A stretch of 64,000 nucleotides of DNA, taken from CAWGXZ01 sp963826695 (lineage in GTDB: Bacteria > Pseudomonadota > Gammaproteobacteria > Burkholderiales > Burkholderiaceae_C). The stretch spans positions 1 through 64,000 of the forward strand of contig CAWGXZ010000002.1 in NCBI GenBank assembly GCA_963826695.1, given 5' to 3'. This document shows positions 58,039-64,000 of the stretch, piece by piece. A program made the translations under genes and the position numbers. A model generated the notes under the pieces. It ran no database searches. It had not been told where the DNA came from and saw only the letters and a program-made list of their open reading frames with translations. Each line of letters starts with the position of its first letter. Position 1 is the stretch's first letter.

Positions 58039-59123
58039 GCGGGAACAGCGAGGGTTTCGAGTCGGTCGGCCACACGCGCGGCAGCATGCGGCCGGGCCAG
58101 CGCGCGCGCCTTCTGCGCCATCGCCGCAAGCGCGGTGCGGCTCAGGCCACGCAGCAGCTCGGCGAGTCGCGGCGGGCTCAGTTCGGCCTGCGGCAGATGG
58201 ATCGCCGCGCCGCGGCCGGCCAGCCATTCGGCGTTGTCGCGCTGGTGCGAGGTGGTGCTGACCACCAGCGGCACCAGCACGCTGGCGACACCCGCGGCGC
58301 AGAGTTCGCTGACCGTCACGGCGCCGGCGCGGCAGACGATCAGGTCGCAGTCGGCGAGCCGTTCGGCCATGGCATCGATGAAAGGCAGCACCTCGGCATC
58401 GACGCCGGCCGCACGGTAGGCCGCCTGCACGGATTCGAGATTCGCCCGGCCGGTCTGGTGCGTGACCTGGGGCCGCTCGCCCGGCGCCAGCAGCGCGAGT
58501 GCAGCCGGGAGGCATTCGTTGAGCGCCCTGGCACCCAGGCTGCCGCCGACCAGCAGCACGCGCAGCGGCCCGCTGCGTCCGGCAAAGCGTTCCGCGGGCT
58601 CGGGCAGGGCCTCGATTTCGGCGCGCACCGGGTTGCCGGTGACCAGCGCGTGCCGGGTGCCGGTCGCCGCCGCGCCGTCGAAGCCGAAGGCCACGCAGTC
58701 GGCCACTGGCAGCAGCGCCTTGTTGCTGAGCAGCAGCGAGGCGTCGGCATTGACCAGCATCAGCGGCTTGCCCAGCCAGCTGGCCATCAACCCGCCGGGA
58801 AAGCAGACGTAGCCGCCCATGCCGAGCACGGCGGCGGCATTGCGCCGGCGGATGATGTTGCGGCACTGCCAGAAAGCGCCGAGCAGGCGAAAGCCGCCGG
58901 TCAGCGTGTGCAGCAGCCCCTTGCCGCGCAGGCCGCTGAAGCCGATGCGGTCGAGCTCGATCCCGGCCGGTGGGACGAGCTTGTTTTCCATGCCGGTCTC
59001 CGTGCCGAGCCAGCTGATGGTCCAGCCGCGGGTCTGCATTTCCCTGGCCACAGCGAGGCCCGGAATGACGTGGCCGCCGGTGCCAGCGGCCATGATGACG
59101 AGGTGTCGGGTCGGGGAGGTCAT
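58035..59123 (-). CDS. murG: undecaprenyl-PP-MurNAc-pentapeptide GlcNAc transferase
   Basis: MurG converts lipid I to lipid II on the inner face of the membrane. The 362-residue product has the glycine-rich [54 protein letters not shown] and the donor site [23 protein letters not shown] 59123 has GGAGG seven bases upstream. In most relatives murG overlaps ftsW; here 759 bases with a large palindrome separate them, so murG may need its own promoter or read-through. Confidence 0.96.
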   Translation of the reverse strand: MTSPTRHLVIMAAGTGGHVIPGLAVAREMQTRGWTISWLGTETGMENKLVPPAGIELDRIGFSGLRGKGLLHTLTGGFRLLGAFWQCRNIIRRRNAAAVLGMGGYVCFPGGLMASWLGKPLMLVNADASLLLSNKALLPVADCVAFGFDGAAATGTRHALVTGNPVRAEIEALPEPAERFAGRSGPLRVLLVGGSLGARALNECLPAALALLAPGERPQVTHQTGRANLESVQAAYRAAGVDAEVLPFIDAMAERLADCDLIVCRAGAVTVSELCAAGVASVLVPLVVSTTSHQRDNAEWLAGRGAAIHLPQAELSPPRLAELLRGLSRTALAAMAQKARALARPHAAARVADRLETLAVPA

Positions 59124-59233
59124 GCGCGGCCTCCAGAGCGCTTTGGATCTTATTTCTGCTTTCAGCGCTGCTTCCAGTGCTGCTTTCCGCAACTGTTCAC
59201 TGCGTGAGGCTGCGCCGGGATTTCGGCCCGGCA

Positions 59234-59788
59234 GCCGACCTCCTTTCTTTGCTTCGCCAAAGAAAGGAGGCAAAGAAAGGCGACCCGGCGGCTGCGCCCT
59301 CCTCGCTTGCGCGAGGAGGGTCCGCTGCGGTGCTCGGCGCGCGGGGCGAGCGCGCAAACTCGCCCCGGGTACGGGGCTCAGACATGCGCGCTCGACGGCG
59401 CTGCGCGCCGCAACCCCGCCCGCCTGCGCTCCTCGCCGCATCCAACGGGAGTTCCCACTCGGCTCGCTTCGCATCGCCTCCGCGTGCTCGCTGCGCGTCG
59501 CCTGGACTCCGCGTACCGAGGGCGAAGCGAAGCGAGCCGGCCGAGGCGATGCGCAAGCGAGCCGTGGTGAATCTCCCGTTGGATGCGGCGAGGAGCGCAG
59601 GGGTTCGGGGGCAGCGGCGAAGCCGCCGGCCGCAAACTGTCTGAGCCCCTGTACCCAGGGGCGAGTTTTTGCGGTCGCCCCGGACCCCGAGCACCGCAGC
59701 GGACCCCCTGGCGAAAGCCAGGGGGCGCAGCCGCCGGGTCGCCTTTCTTTGCCTACTTTCTTTGGCGAAGCAAAGAAAGTAGGTCGCC
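59234..59788. repeat. large nested palindromic repeat between ftsW and murG
   Basis: Outer arms 59234-59299 and 59723-59788 are inverted copies, about 62 of 66 identical. Each arm holds its own 13-bp hairpin: CCTCCTTTCTTTG/CAAAGAAAGGAGG at 59239-59270, and CCTACTTTCTTTG/CAAAGAAAGTAGG at 59752-59783. A second hairpin pair follows (59297-59320 and 59704-59725), then a perfect 18-bp inverted repeat (59320-59337 with 59687-59704) and a perfect 27-bp one near the centre (59425-59451 with 59574-59600). The whole could fold as one 0.55-kb branched cruciform. Frames through it encode no protein. The remaining spacer (59124-59233 and 59789-59882) shows nothing else. Such CTTTCTTTG-bearing palindromes recur in Burkholderiales genomes. 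Confidence 0.85.
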
Positions 59789-59882
59789 CGCGGGGGCGAA
59801 ATCCCCGCAGCAGCGCTGCAAGCAGTCACCAAGTCCGCCGGCAGGGCACGGAAGCACCCGCAAGAAGCGGCCACGGTCCCGC

Positions 59883-61121
59883 TCACGACCGCCCTCCCCG
59901 CATCATCTGTCGATTCTCGATATCGACCCGGAACACCATCGCCAACGCGATCAGGTTCATCACGATTCCGGACCCGCCGAAGCTCATCAACGGCAGGGTC
60001 AGCCCCTTGGTCGGCAGAACCCCGAGGTTCACCCCCATGTTGATGAAGGTCTGGCCCGCGATCCAGATGCCGATGCCCTGCGCGAACAGTCCCGCATAGA
60101 TGCGATCCATGGCGATCGCCTGCCGGCCGATGTGGAAGATGCGCCGGCCGAGCCAGAAGAAGGCGACGATGACCAGCGCGACGCCGACGAAGCCGAGTTC
60201 CTCGCCGATCACCGCGAGCAGGAAGTCGGTGTGCGCCTCGGGCAGGTAGTGCAGCTTCTCGATGCTCGATCCGAGCCCCTGGCCGAAAAGCTCGCCGCGG
60301 CCGAAGGCGATCAGCGAATGCGACAGCTGATAGGCCTTGCCCAGCGTGTAGCGCTCGTCCCAGGGGTCGAGGTAGGCAAAGATGCGCTCGCGGCGCCAGG
60401 GGCTTGCCGAGATCATCAGCACGAAGGCGGCGATCAGCACGCCGCTGATGAGGGCGAACATCCGGCCGTTGACGCCCCCCAGGAACAGGATGCCCATGGC
60501 AATGCTCGCGATCACCAGGAAGGCGCCCATGTCGGGCTCGGCCAGCAGCAGAACGCCGAGCACCGCGACGGCAATCGCCATCGGGATCACCGCGCGCATG
60601 AAATTCTCCTGGGCGTCGATCTTGCGCACCATGTAGCCGGCGGCATACATCGCCATCGCCAGCTTGGCCAGCTCCGAGGGCTGGAAATTCATCGTGCCCA
60701 GGCTGATCCAGCGGCGGGCGCCATTCACGCCGCGGCCAATGAAGGGCAGCAGCACCAGTGCAAGCAGCACCAGCGAGACGATGAACAGCCAGGGTGCGGC
60801 CTTTTCCCAAAAGCTCATCGGCACCTGGACGACGACCACCCCCATCAACAGGCCGATCGCGACCGAAACGGCGTGTCGGCTGATGAAATGAACCGCGCTG
60901 TAGCGTTCGAAACGCGGGTTGTCGGGCAGCGCGACCGAGGCGCTGTAGACCATCACCATGCCGAGCGCCAGCAGCCCCAGCACCACCCAGAGCAGTGCCT
61001 GGTCGAAACCGAGCAGCCCGGACCGCTGGCTGCCGGTGCGCACCCAGTCGCTGATCGGCACCTCGGTGGCAGCCGGTGCCCGGCGGCCGGGCAGACGCAG
61101 ACGCGACAGCAGCCCGTTCAT
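59883..61121 (-). CDS. ftsW: septal peptidoglycan polymerase FtsW
   Basis: FtsW is the SEDS-family glycosyltransferase of septal peptidoglycan synthesis. The 412-residue product has about ten membrane helices and the SEDS signatures [57 protein letters not shown] and the C-terminal [20 protein letters not shown] 61121 has GGAGG upstream. It follows murD by 58 bases. Confidence 0.97.
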   Translation of the reverse strand: MNGLLSRLRLPGRRAPAATEVPISDWVRTGSQRSGLLGFDQALLWVVLGLLALGMVMVYSASVALPDNPRFERYSAVHFISRHAVSVAIGLLMGVVVVQVPMSFWEKAAPWLFIVSLVLLALVLLPFIGRGVNGARRWISLGTMNFQPSELAKLAMAMYAAGYMVRKIDAQENFMRAVIPMAIAVAVLGVLLLAEPDMGAFLVIASIAMGILFLGGVNGRMFALISGVLIAAFVLMISASPWRRERIFAYLDPWDERYTLGKAYQLSHSLIAFGRGELFGQGLGSSIEKLHYLPEAHTDFLLAVIGEELGFVGVALVIVAFFWLGRRIFHIGRQAIAMDRIYAGLFAQGIGIWIAGQTFINMGVNLGVLPTKGLTLPLMSFGGSGIVMNLIALAMVFRVDIENRQMMRGGRS

Positions 61122-61179
61122 GCAGCCTCCGGCAGCACGTGCGCCATTCGCCGCAGCCGGCTCGCGGCATCGAATGAGT

Positions 61180-62805
61180 TCATACCGTCACCCCGCCGCG
61201 TTCTGCGGCGATCTCGCGCACGGCCGAGACGAACACCTCGGCGCGATGCGCGTAGTTGCGAAACATGTCCAGGCTGGCGCAGGCCGGGCTGAGCACCACG
61301 GCGTCACCCGGCTGCGCCTGCGTGAAAGCCCATTGGGTCGCGTCTTCGAGCGCGGCGTGGCGCTGCACGGGCAGTTCCGCCAGCCCGGCCGCGGCGATCG
61401 CGGCCTCGATGGCGGCGGCGTCACGGCCGACAGTGGCCACCGCCCGGGCGTGGCGGCGCAGCGGCGCGGCAAGCGGAGCGAAGTTCTGCCCTTTGCCGTC
61501 GCCCCCGAGGATCAGCACCAGCCGCGCCGGCGCGCGGTCGGCGCCGAGGCCCTCGATCGCCGCGACCGTCGCCCCGACATTGGTGCCCTTGCTGTCGTCG
61601 AACGCATCGACGCCGTCGACCGAGGCGACGAACTCGACGCGGTGCGGCTCGCCCGGGTATTCGCGCAGTGCATGCAGCATCGGCGCGAGCGGACAGCCGA
61701 TGGCCAGCGCCAGCGCCAGCGCGGCCAGCGCATTGGCGGCGTTGTGCCGGCCGCGCACGCGCAGCGCCTCGGCCGGCATCAGCCGCTGCAGTGGCCATTC
61801 GCCGCCTTCGTTGGCACCTGCCCGGCCGCGGCGCGGCAATGCCAGGTCGTCGGCAACTTCGCCGCGCACCAGCCAGGCCATGCCGTTTTCGGTGACGAGG
61901 CCGAGGTCGCCCGCGCGCGTCGGCCGACCCAGGCCGAAAGCCACCCGGGCGGCCGCCGGTGCCGGCCGCGCAGCCCTTCCCTTGGCCGCAGGCACGACAG
62001 CCTGCGCCTCGAGCGCCCCGACCGCCGGGTCGTCGCGATTGACCACCCGCACCGTCGCCGCACCCGGCGGACCCCAGATGCGCGCCTTGGCCTCGGCATA
62101 GGCAGCCATCGAGCCGTGCCAGTCGAGGTGGTCCTCGCTGAGGTTGAGCACCGCGGCCGCGTCGGGCGCGAAATGGCGCACGCCGTCGAGCTGGAAGCTC
62201 GACAGTTCGAGCACCCAGACCTCGGGCAGCGGGTCGACCGGTGCCGTGGAAGCGTCGCTCGCACCTGCCCCAGCCGCGTCGGCCTGGTCGAGCGCATCGG
62301 CAAGCGTCTGCAGCATCGTCGGGCCGATGTTGCCGGCGGCCGCAACCCGGCGGCCGCAGCGCTCGATCAGCAGCGCCGTCATCGCGGTGGTCGTCGTCTT
62401 GCCGTTGGTGCCGGTGACCGCCACCACCTTCGGCGCATAGCCGCGGACAGCCTTCAGATCGCGCAGCGCCCGGGCGAACAGATCGACCTCGCCTTCGATC
62501 GGCACGCCACGCTGCGCCGCAGCCGCAAGCAGGCCGGCGATGCGCGGGTCGACCGGCGCCAGCCCCGGGCTCTTCAACAGCAGCGAGACGCCTTCCAGGG
62601 CGGACGCGTCGATCGCCCCGCGCAGCCGCGCGGCGGCGGGGAGCTGCGCCTGCAACGCGGCGTCGTTGGGCGCTTCGTCGCGGCTGTCCCAGACGCGCAC
62701 CGCAGCGCCGAGCCGGGCACACCAGCGTGCCATCGCAAGACCCGACTCGCCGAGCCCGAGGACGAGCACGGCATGACCGCTCAAGGGTTGCAGGGTCGGC
62801 TCCAT
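61180..62805 (-). CDS. murD: UDP-N-acetylmuramoyl-L-alanine-D-glutamate ligase
   Basis: MurD adds D-glutamate to the muropeptide. It has [20 protein letters not shown], the ATP motif [52 protein letters not shown], and [19 protein letters not shown] in the C-terminal domain. At 541 residues it is about 100 longer than the E. coli enzyme. Two Ala-rich insertions account for much of this: one before [12 protein letters not shown] ([14 protein letters not shown]) and one around [20 protein letters not shown] 62805 overlaps the mraY stop by four bases. Confidence 0.96.
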   Translation of the reverse strand: MEPTLQPLSGHAVLVLGLGESGLAMARWCARLGAAVRVWDSRDEAPNDAALQAQLPAAARLRGAIDASALEGVSLLLKSPGLAPVDPRIAGLLAAAAQRGVPIEGEVDLFARALRDLKAVRGYAPKVVAVTGTNGKTTTTAMTALLIERCGRRVAAAGNIGPTMLQTLADALDQADAAGAGASDASTAPVDPLPEVWVLELSSFQLDGVRHFAPDAAAVLNLSEDHLDWHGSMAAYAEAKARIWGPPGAATVRVVNRDDPAVGALEAQAVVPAAKGRAARPAPAAARVAFGLGRPTRAGDLGLVTENGMAWLVRGEVADDLALPRRGRAGANEGGEWPLQRLMPAEALRVRGRHNAANALAALALALAIGCPLAPMLHALREYPGEPHRVEFVASVDGVDAFDDSKGTNVGATVAAIEGLGADRAPARLVLILGGDGKGQNFAPLAAPLRRHARAVATVGRDAAAIEAAIAAAGLAELPVQRHAALEDATQWAFTQAQPGDAVVLSPACASLDMFRNYAHRAEVFVSAVREIAAERGGVTV

Positions 62806-63983
62806 CAGCGCAGCTTCAGGCTCGCCAGCCCGATCAGGCAGAGCAGCATGGTGATGATCCAGAAGCGCACCACGACCTGCGACTCGGTCCAGCCCGACTT
62901 CTCGAAGTGGTGGTGCAGCGGCGCCATCTTGAAGATGCGCCGGCCGGTGCCGAACTTCTTCTTGGTGTACTTGAACCAGCTGACCTGCAGCATCACCGAC
63001 AGCGCCTCGGCGACGAAGATGCCGCCCATGATCCCGAGGACGATCTCCTGCCGGGTGATGACGGCAATCGTGCCGAGCGCGCCGCCGAGCGACAGCGCGC
63101 CGACGTCGCCCATGAAGACCTGCGCCGGATGGGTGTTGAACCAGAGAAACGCCAGGCCGGCGCCCGCCACCGCCGAGCAGAAGATCAGCAGCTCGCCCGA
63201 CCCGGGGATGTACGGGAACAGCAGGTACTTGCTGTAGACCGAGCTGCCGGTGACATAGGCGAAGACGCCGAGCGCCGAGCCGACCATCACCACCGGCATG
63301 ATCGCCAGGCCGTCGAGGCCGTCGGTCAGGTTGACCGCGTTGCTCGCACCGACGATGACGAAGTAGGTCAGCATGATGAAGCCGAAGACGCCGAGCGGAT
63401 AGCTCACCGTCTTGAAGAACGGCACCAGCAGGTCGGCCTTCGGCGGCAGTTCGTTCGAAAACCCGCTCTGCACCCAGCGCATGAACAACTCGAGCACGCG
63501 GATGTTCGAGATCTCGCTGACGCTGAAGGCGAGATAGAGCGCCGCCACCAGGCCGATCGCCGATTGCCAGAAGAACTTCTCCCCCGACGGCATGCCCTCC
63601 GGATCCTTCTGCACCACCTTGCGCCAGTCGTCGACCCAGCCGATCGCGCCGAAGCCGATCGTCACCACCATCACCACCCAGACGAAGCGGTTGCTCCAGT
63701 CGAACCAGAGCAGCGTCGACACGCCGATCGAGATCAGGATCAGCACGCCGCCCATCGTCGGCGTGCCGGTTTTTGCCAGATGCGCCTCGACGCCGTTGCT
63801 GCGAATCGGCTGGCCGATCTTCAGCGAGGTCAGGTAGCGGATCACCCAGGGACCGAAGGCCAGGCCGATCAGCAGCGAGGTCATCGCCGCCATCACCGCG
63901 CGAAAGGTGAGGTACTGGAAGACGCGGAAATAGCCGAATTCCGGCGCCGCGCTTTGCAGCCACTGCGAAAAGCTAAACAGCAT
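62805..63983 (-). CDS. mraY: phospho-N-acetylmuramoyl-pentapeptide transferase
   Basis: MraY moves the muramyl-pentapeptide phosphate onto undecaprenyl phosphate to form lipid I. The 392-residue product has ten membrane helices and the family motifs [56 protein letters not shown] and the catalytic loop [20 protein letters not shown]. The ATG at 63983 is in the window. The 17 bases to the right edge would belong to the spacer or 3' end of the next upstream dcw gene (murF is expected, not seen). Confidence 0.98.
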   Translation of the reverse strand: MLFSFSQWLQSAAPEFGYFRVFQYLTFRAVMAAMTSLLIGLAFGPWVIRYLTSLKIGQPIRSNGVEAHLAKTGTPTMGGVLILISIGVSTLLWFDWSNRFVWVVMVVTIGFGAIGWVDDWRKVVQKDPEGMPSGEKFFWQSAIGLVAALYLAFSVSEISNIRVLELFMRWVQSGFSNELPPKADLLVPFFKTVSYPLGVFGFIMLTYFVIVGASNAVNLTDGLDGLAIMPVVMVGSALGVFAYVTGSSVYSKYLLFPYIPGSGELLIFCSAVAGAGLAFLWFNTHPAQVFMGDVGALSLGGALGTIAVITRQEIVLGIMGGIFVAEALSVMLQVSWFKYTKKKFGTGRRIFKMAPLHHHFEKSGWTESQVVVRFWIITMLLCLIGLASLKLR

Positions 63984-64000
63984 CGCCGGCTCCGCCTTCG

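Noticed and set aside
59234..59788. Insertion sequence or transposon between ftsW and murG
   Set aside because: There are long inverted arms but no transposase frame and the interior is palindromic too, so it is a non-autonomous structured repeat, not an IS.
59197..61170. 657-codon frame overlapping ftsW and the large repeat
   Set aside because: It is a shifted frame of ftsW continuing through the palindrome; the product has no SEDS motifs.

Overview
The window is about 68-70% G+C and carries single-copy betaproteobacterial chromosome genes throughout: lipA/lipB, ruvA/ruvB, hemB/hemL, secB, pyrR/pyrB and most of the division and cell-wall (dcw) cluster. Orphan Bug/TctC receptors, a phasin, a regulatory PTS and palindromic intergenic repeats point to Burkholderiales, probably the Rubrivivax/Leptothrix/Ideonella side of the order. 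That placement is inference from gene content and order. I see no prophage, insertion sequence, CRISPR array or tRNA gene.

Layout. 1-0.36 kb is the promoter and leader of an rRNA operon that runs leftward off the window. 0.36-3.5 kb holds EI, HPr and a mannose-type EIIA with no sugar permease, plus a lipoprotein. 3.6-5.9 kb holds a TlpA-like redoxin, lipA and lipB. 5.9-11.1 kb carries an ordinary gene order (DUF493, D-amino-acid transaminase, PBP5-type carboxypeptidase, hydrolase, 2Fe-2S ferredoxin, VanZ-like protein, hemJ, hemB), but every gene is cut by single-base indels, nearly all of them extra bases. This looks like uncorrected read error rather than biology. 12.3-17 kb: EamA transporter, ybeY, phoH, ruvA, copper chaperone, ruvB. 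17.2-24.8 kb: D-amino-acid-type PLP enzyme, phosphatase, DUF1840, a glutathione-dependent formaldehyde operon (frmA, fghA, small monooxygenase) and a paired active/inactive M16 peptidase. 24.8-28.2 kb: a Bug receptor, MmgE/PrpD and 2-hydroxyacid dehydrogenase operon. 28.3-37 kb: topoisomerase IB, phasin, trmL, another Bug receptor, gpsA-secB-grxC-rhodanese, gpmA and a secreted hydrolase. 37.5-44.1 kb: a gamma-glutamyltransferase lipoprotein, an acyltransferase and the tightly overlapped yqgE-yqgF-pyrR-pyrB-pyrX operon. 44.1-49.2 kb: rubredoxin, thiD-like kinase, hemL, mpl, yqiA. 49.2-64 kb: lpxC, a Bug receptor plus N-formylglutamate amidohydrolase, then the leftward dcw series mraY, murD, ftsW, murG, murC, ddl, ftsQ, ftsA, ftsZ.

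The dcw genes build lipid II and the divisome. MraY, MurD, MurC, Ddl and MurG make the precursor, FtsW handles it at the septum, and FtsQ, FtsA and FtsZ form the division machine. Mpl recycles murein peptide into the same pool and LpxC starts lipid A synthesis. Two things interrupt the usual cluster: a 0.55-kb nested palindrome between ftsW and murG, and two opposite-strand genes plus a repeat between ftsZ and lpxC.

The most distinctive non-coding content is a set of structured repeats. Four copies of a small hairpin element lie between genes, and three copies have compensatory stem changes. Three larger composite palindromes also occur. One of them has run into the 3' end of mpl, so its reading frame continues about 130 codons past the normal end.
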